Shown here piece by piece: positions 17,603 through 24,995 of a stretch of 64,000 bases of DNA; position 1 is the first letter of the stretch; the number at the start of each line of letters is the position of its first letter. The notes under the pieces were generated by a model, which saw only the letters and a list, made by a program, of their open reading frames with translations, was not told where the DNA came from and made no database searches. This DNA comes from Leadbetterella byssophila_A. Its GTDB lineage: Bacteria; Bacteroidota; Bacteroidia; Cytophagales; Spirosomataceae. The position numbers and the translations under genes are program-made. The stretch covers positions 1 through 64,000 of the forward strand of contig JBEBRR010000015.1 in NCBI GenBank assembly GCA_040394735.1. Direction: 5' to 3'.

Positions 17603-18169
17603 ATGAAAAAAGCATTTGATCTCCCGTATTCCACCCATAATAACAGCTTTTGTGCCTTTCTGCGGGGTGTAAATGTAAAAGGAACTGCTATGAAAATGGC
17701 AGAAGTGTGTGCCGTTTTTGAAAAAGCCGGTGTAGGAAATGTGTCTTCGCTGCTGGCTTCCGGGAATATTATCTTCTCTTCAGACAAAAAGGCGGAAGAG
17801 TTAAAGAAGGTACTGGAGAAAGCCATGTCAGAATATTTCAGCTATGAAGCTTTCCTCTTTGTGAAAGACCGGGCTGAAGTGGAAGCGGTTTTCAGGAATA
17901 ATCCCTTTGAAGCTCATCCGGAATTTCATATTTATGGTTTTGTGGGGGCAGAGGGTATGGAGAAAACGCTCATGGAAGAATTTAAAAAGGGAGCTAAGGC
18001 AGCAGGAGAGGAGGCGGTCCTCGTTCAGAATCATTTCTATTGGCGCATACCTAAAGGTATTACTCTTGAGTCGGAATTCGGAAAAATACTGGGGAGAAAG
18101 AACCTGAAAGACTCTTTTACTTCCCGTAACCTGAATACGTTTGAGAAAGTTTTGAAGAAAATGCAATGA
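17603..18169 (+). CDS. DUF1697 domain protein
   Basis: A 188-residue soluble protein matching DUF1697: CAFLRGVNVKGTAMKMAEV at the N-terminus, VSSLLASGNIIFSS in the middle and the C-terminal GRKNLKDSFTSRNLNTFEKV. The family is widespread with no established biochemical role. Ten bases after the TfoX-like gene, so likely co-transcribed. Confidence 0.9.
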   Translation: MKKAFDLPYSTHNNSFCAFLRGVNVKGTAMKMAEVCAVFEKAGVGNVSSLLASGNIIFSSDKKAEELKKVLEKAMSEYFSYEAFLFVKDRAEVEAVFRNNPFEAHPEFHIYGFVGAEGMEKTLMEEFKKGAKAAGEEAVLVQNHFYWRIPKGITLESEFGKILGRKNLKDSFTSRNLNTFEKVLKKMQ

Positions 18170-18177
18170 CGGGAGGA

Positions 18178-18558
18178 TTATTCATCTTTTAATGAAGAGA
18201 CCCCGTTCATAAGTGAATAAACTTTAATTCCCGGCAGACAATTTTCCGCAGCTTTTGCTGCCCGTGTACTTTTATTTCCCGAAGTACAGTAGAAAATTAC
18301 CTCTTCATAAGGCTCCAGCTCGGCCGAACGGGGACCGAGCTGATCAATGGGAATATTTTTCCCGCCGATATTAAAGTGCTGATGCTTTTCTTCGGTGCGC
18401 ACATCTACAAGCGTTACCTTCGGGTGTTTTAACTTTTCCTGAACCTCCTGCCAGCTCAGCTGCTGTACAGAGGAGAGGTTGGTTAAAGGCGCAGGAGTGC
18501 GTGTTTTAGCTTTCGGATCATTACCCGGTTGCCCGCTTTTTTCAGGAGAATCTGACAT
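18178..18558 (-). CDS. Rhodanese-like domain protein
   Basis: A 126-residue single rhodanese domain after a charged 35-residue N-terminal tail. The active-site loop is FYCTSGNKST with the catalytic Cys, and the conserved VTLVDVRTEEKHQHFNIGG strand is present. It may carry persulfide sulfur or act in sulfur transfer. It is 14 bases downstream of the YggS gene on the same strand. Confidence 0.88.
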   Translation of the reverse strand: MSDSPEKSGQPGNDPKAKTRTPAPLTNLSSVQQLSWQEVQEKLKHPKVTLVDVRTEEKHQHFNIGGKNIPIDQLGPRSAELEPYEEVIFYCTSGNKSTRAAKAAENCLPGIKVYSLMNGVSSLKDE

Positions 18559-18572
18559 AGTCTAACGAAAGA

Positions 18573-19298
18573 TTATTTTGTGTTTTCATTCCAATAATAG
18601 CTGTCAGGAGTTGTTCTTTGACCGAAGATCGCCGTTCCTACCCGTACAATAGTTGCACCTTCTGCGATAGCCGTTTCGAGGTCGCCGCTCATTCCCATAG
18701 ACAGTTCCTTCATTTCTGCACCGGGAATATTCAGGGCCTGTATTTCCTGGTGAATTTCCCTGAGTATCCGGAAACACCGGCGTACCTTTTCCGTATCAGT
18801 GCTGAATATTCCAATGGTCATGAGTCCTTTTATGTTAAGGTTTTTCAGCTGTGCAACCTGCCGGGTCAGCTGAACCGCCTGATCGGGTGTAATCCCGAAT
18901 TTACTTTCTTCTCCGGAAGTATTCACCTGGATTAATACATCAATGGATTTGTTTTGTGCCTCAAGGCGCTGCTGTATTTTTTCGGCCAGGTCGGCCCGGT
19001 CAACCGAATGAATACAGGAAACATCGCATTTAAGCAGGTCTTTGATCTTATTGGTTTGCAGGTGCCCGATAAAATGGTTGGTATGCGGAATTTCTTTCAG
19101 GGCATCGTATTTCTCTTTCAGCTCCTGTACCCTGTTTTCCGCAATCAGCGTATGGCCAGCTTTCAAAGCTATACGAATGCGCTCTGCCGGAACGGTTTTC
19201 GTAGCCAGAAGCAGTTTTACTTCGCCGGGGTCTCTGCCGTTTTCCAGGCAGGCCCGGGCTATTCTTTCCTGTATGCGGGCGATGTTATTTAAAATCAT
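18573..19298 (-). CDS. YggS/PROSC family PLP-homeostasis protein
   Basis: A 241-residue single-domain PLP-binding TIM-barrel protein. The PLP lysine is in LLLATKTVPAE, followed by AENRVQELKEKY and HFIGHLQTNKIK. The C-terminal phosphate-binding region is ELSMGMSGDLETAIAEGATIVRVG. The family buffers pyridoxal phosphate and affects amino-acid metabolism without known enzymatic activity. Confidence 0.95.
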   Translation of the reverse strand: MILNNIARIQERIARACLENGRDPGEVKLLLATKTVPAERIRIALKAGHTLIAENRVQELKEKYDALKEIPHTNHFIGHLQTNKIKDLLKCDVSCIHSVDRADLAEKIQQRLEAQNKSIDVLIQVNTSGEESKFGITPDQAVQLTRQVAQLKNLNIKGLMTIGIFSTDTEKVRRCFRILREIHQEIQALNIPGAEMKELSMGMSGDLETAIAEGATIVRVGTAIFGQRTTPDSYYWNENTK

Positions 19299-19352
19299 AA
19301 TTGTAGAATTTCAGCTTTTATTTATCAGTGGCCGGTGTGGTCCTCCTTACAG

Positions 19353-19955
19353 CTATTTCAATTGGTGCTCAGGACAGTCCACCCGTAGATTCCGAACATG
19401 CAGGGGCTGATTAAGCAGGGTACAAAAGTGCTTCTCCCCCTTATCAGATGATCTGTAATACATGCAGTTCATGCACATACGCTGAAGGGTTATGACTTCG
19501 GAGCGGTTCAGATGCCGGATAATATTCAGCAGGCTCAGAAGCAGGTTCTCCTTGTCATCAGGGTACAGTTGGTTCACAGGCGTTCGTATCTCCCGGGTAA
19601 AAAGCGATGTTCTGGAAGCGACGTCTTCTCCCTTCGCGGTCAGGTGAATGACATAGCTTCTCGTATCCTGGGGTTCATATACTTTTGTGATCAGCTTTTT
19701 TTGTTCCAGGGTTTTGACAGTATCACTTATTGTGGCTTTGGTCATATTAAACTCGGCCGCCAGGTAGCTTATCTTCCTTTTTTCCTCACTGTGATAGAGA
19801 AGGAATATCAGCACCTGCACCTGTATGGGGCTCAGGGAAAACTCTTTGCTTTCCTGCCATAACAGGACACGGAAAGCCTGGGATATCCTTTCCAGGGAAG
19901 CTACTATTTTGCTTTCCACACTTTGGTTAGAGAGGTCAAAGTCTGATTTATCCAT
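19353..19955 (-). CDS. MarR-family regulator with C-terminal four-cysteine cluster
   Basis: A 200-residue regulator. Residues 25-150 form a MarR winged helix: LSPIQVQVLIFL, then the recognition region ISYLAAEFNMTKATISDTVKT and wing YEPQDTRSYVIHLT. An unusual 50-residue tail holds C161-x2-C164-x13-C178-x15-C194, suited to binding Zn or Fe-S or to sensing thiol oxidation. Its promoter and that of the adjacent mini-thioredoxin gene share an almost identical palindrome lying between -33 and -7, which argues that it represses both. The sensed signal is unknown; the CPVC target gene suggests redox or thiol stress. Confidence 0.88.
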   Translation of the reverse strand: MDKSDFDLSNQSVESKIVASLERISQAFRVLLWQESKEFSLSPIQVQVLIFLLYHSEEKRKISYLAAEFNMTKATISDTVKTLEQKKLITKVYEPQDTRSYVIHLTAKGEDVASRTSLFTREIRTPVNQLYPDDKENLLLSLLNIIRHLNRSEVITLQRMCMNCMYYRSSDKGEKHFCTLLNQPLHVRNLRVDCPEHQLK

Positions 19956-19973
19956 CTGTGCAAGAGGTAAAAA

Positions 19974-20010
19974 TGCCTCATAAAGTTAGTGATCCTAACC
20001 ATATGAGGCA
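19974..20010 (-). terminator. Hairpin with nested operator between mini-thioredoxin and marR
   Basis: The outer arms TGCCTCATA/TATGAGGCA (19974-19982 with 20002-20010) are perfect 9-bp complements. On the minus strand they are followed by ATTTTT, so they can end the mini-thioredoxin transcript. The 19-base loop contains the regulatory palindrome at 19985-19999. Terminator and operator are therefore combined in 37 bases. Confidence 0.65.
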
Positions 20011-20011
20011 A
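19981..20011 (-). promoter_or_regulatory. marR promoter with MarR operator (GTTAGGATCACTAAC)
   Basis: On the minus strand TTG (20011-20009) is separated by 20 bases from TAACTTTA (19988-19981), one mismatch from TAnnTTTG. The palindrome GTTAG-GATCA-CTAAC (19985-19999) fills the spacer and touches the -7. It is 14/15 identical to the copy upstream of the mini-thioredoxin gene. This suggests autorepression. Confidence 0.6.
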
Positions 20012-20016
20012 ATTTT

Positions 20017-20250
20017 TTAACCTTTTACATCGGCTATAGAAGCACCGAAATTGATGTGAAGCACATTGCCGTTCGGGGTTACCAGAGCGGGAACCGACTT
20101 CACACCAGCATTTTCTGCTTCGCCAATACGGCTGCGGTCCAGGCCGAGATGCACTACTTCCACCTGGTCAGCACCGGCCAATGTAATAATGTCGTGTTCT
20201 GCACTGACACAAACCGGGCAACCGGCATGATAAAAGACTGATTTTGCCAT
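20017..20250 (-). CDS. Mini-thioredoxin/glutaredoxin-like protein (CPVC)
   Basis: A 77-residue thioredoxin-fold protein with the redox motif C11-P-V-C14 right after strand 1 (SVFYHAGCPVCVSAEHD) and a cis-Pro in VKSVPALVTPNG. It has no signal peptide, so it is probably a cytosolic thiol reductant. Its promoter carries the MarR palindrome in the -33/-7 spacer, and the regulator gene is 61 bases downstream. Confidence 0.85.
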   Translation of the reverse strand: MAKSVFYHAGCPVCVSAEHDIITLAGADQVEVVHLGLDRSRIGEAENAGVKSVPALVTPNGNVLHINFGASIADVKG

Positions 20251-20289
20251 GATTTTACAGTTAAAAGATGATTGGCGATATTACCATTG

Positions 20290-20320
20290 CAAATATAGTT
20301 AGGATAACTAACTATATCAA
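20290..20320 (-). promoter_or_regulatory. Mini-thioredoxin promoter with MarR operator in the spacer
   Basis: On the minus strand TTG (20320-20318), a 20-base spacer, and TATATTTG (20297-20290) form an ideal Bacteroidota promoter 40 bases before the ATG. The spacer is occupied by a 25-bp palindrome with 10-bp perfect arms, ATATAGTTAG/CTAACTATAT (20293-20317), core GTTAG-GATAA-CTAAC. Confidence 0.75.
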
Positions 20321-20333
20321 ATATTAAATAATC

Positions 20334-20341
20334 TAAATTTG
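20334..20341 (+). promoter_or_regulatory. -7 promoter element TAAATTTG
   Basis: Plus-strand TAnnTTTG match, 23 bases before the AraC-family ATG. The MarR palindrome at 20293-20317 is just upstream, so this promoter could also be affected. Confidence 0.5.
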
Positions 20342-20364
20342 AATGTTTAACCTTATCCTGGTTT

Positions 20365-21171
20365 ATGAACTATGAAACCTTTGTGCCTTGTGAAGAACTG
20401 AAGGCGTTTATTAAATGCTACTGGACACTGGAAGATGGCATAGGGGGATCTCCGCGGAAACAAACCATTGTGCCGGACGGCTGCATGGAAATGATTTTTC
20501 ATTACGGTGACCTGTACCGGCAATATACGGAGACCGGCAGTTATATAATTCAGCCCCGGTGCTTTGTCATAGGACAGCTGACCCGCATACTGGAAATAGA
20601 GCCTGCCGGTGAAACCGGTATCTTCGCTGTCCGTTTTCATCCAGACGGCTTTTTGCCTTTTGCGACCCTGCCGGTAAAGCAAATGGAGAATACGGCTGTT
20701 GCACTCGGGAAGCTGTTTGGCAAGGAGGGGGAAGAAACTGAGCAAAAGATTTTGAGTGCTTCCCTGACTTCTGACAGGATCAGGTTTGCCGAAATATTTT
20801 TATTGAACCGGCTGACAGCTACTGAAACCATTGACCGTATGGTGAGATCGGCGGTGGAGACGCTTATAACGGCTAACGGGCAACTTTCCGTGGAGGAGCT
20901 TTCCCGACAAACTGATATTAACCGCAGGCAGCTGGAGAGGAAGTTTTCTTCTGTGATAGGGTTAAGTCCGAAACAGCTGTCAAAAGCCATCCGGCTGCAG
21001 GCTGCACTCAAAATGCTGCTGGACAGGAAATTCACCAGGCTCACTGCCCTGGCTTATGAAGGCGAATATTACGATCAGGCCCACTTTATTAAAGATTTCA
21101 GGGAGTTTACCGGGCTCACTCCCAAAGAATTTTACGGAGACCGGTTAAAAATGTCGCGTTTCTTTATGTGA
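20365..21171 (+). CDS. AraC-family transcriptional regulator with DUF6597 N-terminus
   Basis: A 268-residue regulator. The N-terminal 130 residues match the DUF6597-type sensor domain (CEELKAFIKCYWTLEDG, VPDGCMEMIFHYGD, AVRFHPDGFLPF). The C-terminal AraC DNA-binding domain has two helix-turn-helix units: LSVEELSRQTDINRRQLER, then YEGEYYDQAHFIKDFREFTG ending in LTPKEFYG. Target genes are unknown. Divergent from the mini-thioredoxin gene, sharing an intergenic region with the MarR palindrome. Confidence 0.9.
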   Translation: MNYETFVPCEELKAFIKCYWTLEDGIGGSPRKQTIVPDGCMEMIFHYGDLYRQYTETGSYIIQPRCFVIGQLTRILEIEPAGETGIFAVRFHPDGFLPFATLPVKQMENTAVALGKLFGKEGEETEQKILSASLTSDRIRFAEIFLLNRLTATETIDRMVRSAVETLITANGQLSVEELSRQTDINRRQLERKFSSVIGLSPKQLSKAIRLQAALKMLLDRKFTRLTALAYEGEYYDQAHFIKDFREFTGLTPKEFYGDRLKMSRFFM

Positions 21172-21194
21172 GCGGCACTACCAGGTGCTGCCGC
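21172..21194. terminator. Hairpin between convergent AraC and HxlR genes
   Basis: The arms GCGGCA/TGCCGC (21172-21177 with 21189-21194) enclose a second partial pairing (GCAC/GTGC). It sits directly after the AraC stop. There is no clear T tract, so termination is only probable. Confidence 0.35.
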
Positions 21195-21209
21195 TGCTTC
21201 TCCCGTTGC

Positions 21210-21563
21210 TTATTCTGTTTTACCGTAAATCGAATTCCTGTAAGCTACACCCCACCTGGCTATTTCGTCAATAATAGGGGACAGGGTTTTCCCATACTCT
21301 GTTATCTCATACTCTACCGTAACGGGCTTGGTATTTAAAACAGTACGGCTGACCAGGCGGTTCATCTCCATATCCTGCAGTTCTTTTGATAGCATCTTGG
21401 CGGCAATGCCGTCCACTTCCCGGACCAGCTCCATAAAACGCATCTTTCCCCCTTCCATCAATGTACCCAGGATATGAAATTTCCATTTTCCCGATAAGAT
21501 TTCCATGGCGTCTTTTATAGCGGTGATGCGTATTTTACAACCTGCTGTATTATTGATATTCAT
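21210..21563 (-). CDS. HxlR-family transcriptional regulator
   Basis: A 117-residue winged-helix HxlR protein with hallmark blocks DAMEILSGKWKFHILGTL, GGKMRFMELVREVDGIAAKML and LVSRTVLNTKPVTVEYEITE. HxlR proteins often sense oxidants or electrophiles through an N-terminal Cys; here one Cys (NTAGCKIRITAIKDAM) is near the N-terminus. It is divergent from a CSSC DsbA-like gene, with a perfect inverted repeat between them. Confidence 0.9.
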   Translation of the reverse strand: MNINNTAGCKIRITAIKDAMEILSGKWKFHILGTLMEGGKMRFMELVREVDGIAAKMLSKELQDMEMNRLVSRTVLNTKPVTVEYEITEYGKTLSPIIDEIARWGVAYRNSIYGKTE

Positions 21564-21619
21564 TCCTTTTCTTTTAATCGTATAAAATTACTGAAATTGA
21601 GGGTGATTTCCTAAGGGTA

Positions 21620-21643
21620 ACCGGTTTCAAAAAGGAAACCGGT
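21620..21643. promoter_or_regulatory. Inverted repeat, candidate HxlR operator
   Basis: A perfect 9-bp dyad ACCGGTTTC-N6-GAAACCGGT lies between the divergent HxlR and DsbA-like genes. It is just upstream of a TAGTTTTG element of the latter. Assignment to HxlR is inference from position. Confidence 0.5.
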
Positions 21644-21647
21644 GGTA

Positions 21648-21675
21648 TTTGTAAACTATTTCGGTGATAGTTTTG
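21648..21675 (+). promoter_or_regulatory. Candidate promoter TTTG-N16-TAGTTTTG
   Basis: A TTTG at 21648-21651 and a TAnnTTTG element at 21668-21675 are spaced by 16 bases, slightly short for this phylum. The -7 is 21 bases before the ATG of the DsbA-like gene. Confidence 0.5.
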
Positions 21676-21696
21676 CAGCAGATTTAAAACAAGTCA

Positions 21697-22626
21697 ATGA
21701 CAGACGAAACATCAAAGATCAATCCGCTTTTCTGTGACCCGGTAGAGGGTATTTGCGGTATACCTGGCAGCACCGGTCAGCAACAGATTTCAGCTCAGAG
21801 TATGGAAAAGCCGGTGAAAATAACTTACTTCACCGATCCGATCTGCTCTTCCTGCTGGGGAATTGAGCCCCAGCTCAGGAAGCTGAAACTGGAATATGGC
21901 AACAGCATAGAAACAGAGTACCGTATGGGCGGCCTGCTGCCTGACTGGAGCTACAACAGCGGAGGCATCAGCCGGCCGTCTGATGTGGCCTACCACTGGG
22001 ATGAGGTTAGTGTGCATTACGACATGCCGATAGACGGGGATATCTGGCTGGAGGATCCGCTGAATTCTTCTTATCCGCCTTCAATTGCATTTAAAGCTGC
22101 CCAGATGCAGGATGAAGAAATGGCATTTTTGTTTTTAAGAGAGATAAGGGAAATGGTTTTCCTGCGAAAAAAGAACATTGCGAAGTGGGAAAATATAGCG
22201 AAAGCTGCTGAAAGGACAGGACTGGACCCGGAACAACTGAAGGTAGATTTTGAAGGTCAAGCCGTGAGGCTTTTTGAAGAAGACCTGAAACTGGCAGGAG
22301 AATATGGTGTCAGAGGTTTTCCCACCCTCTTTTTTACCGATCGTTCAGGCAATAAAGAGATCGTGTACGGAACGAGGCCATACCCTTTTTATGAGATGGC
22401 AATCCTGAAACTGTATCCCTCTATCCTCAAAAGTGAGTACAGCAAAAATATTGAAACCCTTTTTTTAAAGTATTCTTCACTGACTGCAAAAGAATATTCC
22501 GAACTTTCCGGTACCCCCGGGGCAGAGAGCGAAAAAGTATTGAATGAAGGTGTGACAAAAGGAAACCTGGAAAGGCTGACTACGAAGAACGGGTCTCTCT
22601 GGACGTTGAAAAAAAGCGGGGCCTGA
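21697..22626 (+). CDS. DsbA-family protein (SpxH/YjbH or FrnE-like), CSSC
   Basis: A 309-residue thioredoxin-fold oxidoreductase with an inserted helical domain. The active site is TDPICSSCWGIEP, and the cis-Pro loop is VRGFPTLFFTD. This is the layout of the cytosolic DsbA branch that includes the ClpXP adaptor SpxH/YjbH. There is no signal peptide. The first 35 residues are an extra tail with two more cysteines (LFCDPVEGICGIPG) that could form a second redox pair. It is divergent from an HxlR regulator, so probably induced by oxidative or thiol stress. Whether it is an adaptor or an isomerase cannot be decided here. Confidence 0.85.
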   Translation: MTDETSKINPLFCDPVEGICGIPGSTGQQQISAQSMEKPVKITYFTDPICSSCWGIEPQLRKLKLEYGNSIETEYRMGGLLPDWSYNSGGISRPSDVAYHWDEVSVHYDMPIDGDIWLEDPLNSSYPPSIAFKAAQMQDEEMAFLFLREIREMVFLRKKNIAKWENIAKAAERTGLDPEQLKVDFEGQAVRLFEEDLKLAGEYGVRGFPTLFFTDRSGNKEIVYGTRPYPFYEMAILKLYPSILKSEYSKNIETLFLKYSSLTAKEYSELSGTPGAESEKVLNEGVTKGNLERLTTKNGSLWTLKKSGA

Positions 22627-22704
22627 AAGTCCTTGTCGCATTTTTACAATTTTGAGTTTAAACCCCGGGGCAATTTTGTTGCCTGAACATAAAATTAGCA
22701 GACA

Positions 22705-23202
22705 ATGAAAAATTTAACTCATGTAAAAGGTAAAAAGGTGTTGTTTCTGGTGATTATAGGTCTGGTGATTTTCTCCGGCTGGACTTCACGGCATACAAAT
22801 GAGCTCAAAAATGCAGAATGGCTTATCGGAACCTGGGAGAATAAAACAGCACGGGGAAGTATTTATGAAACATGGGATAAAACAAGCGCCTCCGAATTTG
22901 CAGGAAAGAGCTATATCGTAAAGGAAAAAGATACGGTCGTTTTTGAAACCCTTCGCCTGGTGCAAGAGAAAGACAAGCTGTTCTATATCCCCACGGTTAA
23001 AGATCAGAATGACGGACTCCCCGTTCGCTTCACGGCAAAAACGGTGTCCGGGACGGAATTGGTTTTTGAGAACCCGCAGCATGATTTTCCCCAGGTCATT
23101 GCTTATACAAAGGCAGGAACGGATTCATTGGTAGCCCAAATTTCAGGAACCAGGAACGGGCAGGAGCGGAGGCAGGTTTTTCACATGAAACGGGTGCGGT
23201 AA
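22705..23202 (+). CDS. DUF6265 family exported protein
   Basis: A 165-residue protein with one N-terminal hydrophobic segment (KVLFLVIIGLVIFSGW), either a signal peptide or an anchor. The DUF6265 domain follows: NAEWLIGTWENKT, YETWDK, FVFENPQHDFPQ-like block (LVFENPQHDFPQVIAY). The fold is probably a small beta barrel, with no known function. Stand-alone gene. Confidence 0.8.
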   Translation: MKNLTHVKGKKVLFLVIIGLVIFSGWTSRHTNELKNAEWLIGTWENKTARGSIYETWDKTSASEFAGKSYIVKEKDTVVFETLRLVQEKDKLFYIPTVKDQNDGLPVRFTAKTVSGTELVFENPQHDFPQVIAYTKAGTDSLVAQISGTRNGQERRQVFHMKRVR

Positions 23203-23210
23203 AAATACCT

Positions 23211-23438
23211 TTAATACCCTTCCATTTTGATAACGTTTACCGGGCAGGCCTGCATAGCCCTCTCATTTTCTTCCACTTCATCGGGACGGATGGCAACCTG
23301 GTAAACTCCTTTTTTTTCAATTCCGCCCAGGAGTACGGCTTTACCGTCTTTCTTCGACATGCGCCAACGCTCGTAGGCAATTTCCACACAGGCATTGCAG
23401 CCGATGCAGCGCTGCCGGTAATGAAAAAGCTTAGGCAT
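23211..23438 (-). CDS. Ferredoxin, single [4Fe-4S] type
   Basis: A 75-residue ferredoxin. The motif C-x2-C-x2-C is in RCIGCNACVEI and the fourth ligand lies in MQACPVNVIKMEGY. Only one cluster is expected. Its ATG lies inside the end of the U32-family gene (8-base overlap), so the two are translationally coupled. The ferredoxin is then the likely electron donor of that hydroxylase. Confidence 0.9.
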   Translation of the reverse strand: MPKLFHYRQRCIGCNACVEIAYERWRMSKKDGKAVLLGGIEKKGVYQVAIRPDEVEENERAMQACPVNVIKMEGY

Positions 23439-24678
23439 GCGCCTCCACTATTTTATAGAGCTTATCCGAAGGGCGGATCTTTTCACTGATCTTCAGCGAT
23501 ATGGTATTGCCCTTACCGGCTTTCTCTACGGCATCTCCTGAGCCCAGCCGGATCTCATCGGCCACGGCTTCTACCAGGCCTGTAGTAGGACCCGTAACGA
23601 TGAGCCGGTCACCCAAGTTGATATCATGGCTCTCCAGCAGGAATTCACCCACTCCGATTTTATCGAAATATTTAACTCCCTTACCGATATAGATTTTTTT
23701 GGTAGTGGCCAACGAACCGTGCACATTGCTCCATTCTCCCATTTTCCGGCCCAGGTAATAGCCGTCCCAAAAACCGCGGTTATAGACTTCGCTAAGCTTT
23801 TCTTTCCAGGTTTCCACTTTTTCGGGTGTATAGGTGCCTTCTTCGAAGGCATCTACAGCTTCACGGTAGCACCGGGTAGTGGTGTATACGTAGTCGGCAG
23901 CCCTGCCCCTGCCTTCAATTTTCAGAACGCGAACCCCCGCTTCCAGGATTTTGTCAAGGAAGTCAATGGTACACAGGTCTTTGGCTGACATGATGTATTC
24001 ATTGTCGATCTGCAGCTCTATTCCTTCTTCATCCGTTACCGTATATTCTCTGCGGCAGTTCTGGATGCAGGCGCCGCGGTTAGCTGATGCATTGTGGGAA
24101 TGGAGGCTGAGATAGCATTTCCCGGACACCGCCATGCAGAGCGCACCGTGTGCAAAGATCTCGACCTGTACCAGCTCCCCTTTCGGTCCGCGGATATCAT
24201 TTCTTTCAATGGTCTTTACAATATCCCCCACCTGTTTAAGTGTAAGCTCACGGGCCATCACCATCACATCGGCGTAGTCGGAAAAAAGCTCTACGGTTTC
24301 TATATTGGTAATATTGGATTGGGTGCTTACATGGAGCTCCATGCCCACCTTGCGGCAATAGTTCATCACCGCCAGGTCAGAGGCAATTACTGCCGTGATT
24401 CCCGCTTCTTTCGCTTTATCAATGATCCGGCGCATCAGGGAGATGTCGTGATCATAAATGATAGTATTTAAGGTAATGTAGCTTTTAACGTTATTTTCGT
24501 TGCACAACCGGGCCACTTCGGGCAGGTCCTCTACCAGGAAGTTATTCGTCTGCCGGGCACGCATGTTCAGTTGCTCCACTCCGAAATATACGGAATCTGC
24601 TCCTGCCCTGATGGCCGCCATCATGGCTTCTTTTGATCCGGCCGGTGCCATCACCTCAAACTTGGTGCTTCTCTTCAT
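23431..24678 (-). CDS. U32-family RNA hydroxylase, TrhP/YegQ-like
   Basis: A 415-residue member of the former peptidase U32 family. The signature block is EIFAHGALCMAVSGKCYLS, followed by GACIQNCRREY; the four cysteines match the Fe-S ligands of TrhP and RlhA. Length and a C-terminal beta domain favour TrhP, which makes 5-hydroxyuridine at tRNA position 34 using prephenate. A peptidase role is unlikely. A TAATTTTG promoter element is 26 bases before the ATG. The overlapping ferredoxin gene strengthens a redox function. Confidence 0.88.
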   Translation of the reverse strand: MKRSTKFEVMAPAGSKEAMMAAIRAGADSVYFGVEQLNMRARQTNNFLVEDLPEVARLCNENNVKSYITLNTIIYDHDISLMRRIIDKAKEAGITAVIASDLAVMNYCRKVGMELHVSTQSNITNIETVELFSDYADVMVMARELTLKQVGDIVKTIERNDIRGPKGELVQVEIFAHGALCMAVSGKCYLSLHSHNASANRGACIQNCRREYTVTDEEGIELQIDNEYIMSAKDLCTIDFLDKILEAGVRVLKIEGRGRAADYVYTTTRCYREAVDAFEEGTYTPEKVETWKEKLSEVYNRGFWDGYYLGRKMGEWSNVHGSLATTKKIYIGKGVKYFDKIGVGEFLLESHDINLGDRLIVTGPTTGLVEAVADEIRLGSGDAVEKAGKGNTISLKISEKIRPSDKLYKIVEAHA

Positions 24679-24703
24679 TACTTAACGGGATGCGTATTTT
24701 CTG

Positions 24704-24711
24704 CAAAATTA
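24704..24711 (-). promoter_or_regulatory. -7 promoter element TAATTTTG
   Basis: Minus-strand match to TAnnTTTG, 26 bases before the U32-family ATG. Confidence 0.5.
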
Positions 24712-24775
24712 CGATAAATTACAGAGATAGTAACAGATAAACGACCGGAATGGTGCCTGAAGGAGAGAAAATCAT

Positions 24776-24783
24776 TAAATTTG
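24776..24783 (+). promoter_or_regulatory. -7 promoter element TAAATTTG
   Basis: Plus-strand match to TAnnTTTG, 22 bases before the small membrane protein ATG at 24806. It supports that gene being real. Confidence 0.5.
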
Positions 24784-24805
24784 AAACTATAAAACCCTTT
24801 CCGGT

Positions 24806-24991
24806 ATGAACAGAGAGTCTTTAAACAGGATTGCAGCTATTGTGGCTATTGTTTGCGGCATACTCACCGTAAGCTTACTGATATTAACCGCTCCGGACCT
24901 CCGGCTCAGTACTGTGATCTCCGGGAAATTTATTTTAGGCTTTGTAATGATAGCCATAGGCATCTTTGCTCTACGTGTGAAGCGGAAGTGA
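24806..24991 (+). CDS. Small two-helix membrane protein
   Basis: A 61-residue protein with two hydrophobic segments (AAIVAIVCGILTVSLLIL and FILGFVMIAIGIFAL) and a basic C-terminal end (RVKRK). I do not recognise a family. A promoter element at the right distance and a clean ATG support it as a gene. It converges with the ABC ATPase gene, four bases away. Confidence 0.65.
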   Translation: MNRESLNRIAAIVAIVCGILTVSLLILTAPDLRLSTVISGKFILGFVMIAIGIFALRVKRK

Positions 24992-24995
24992 ATAT

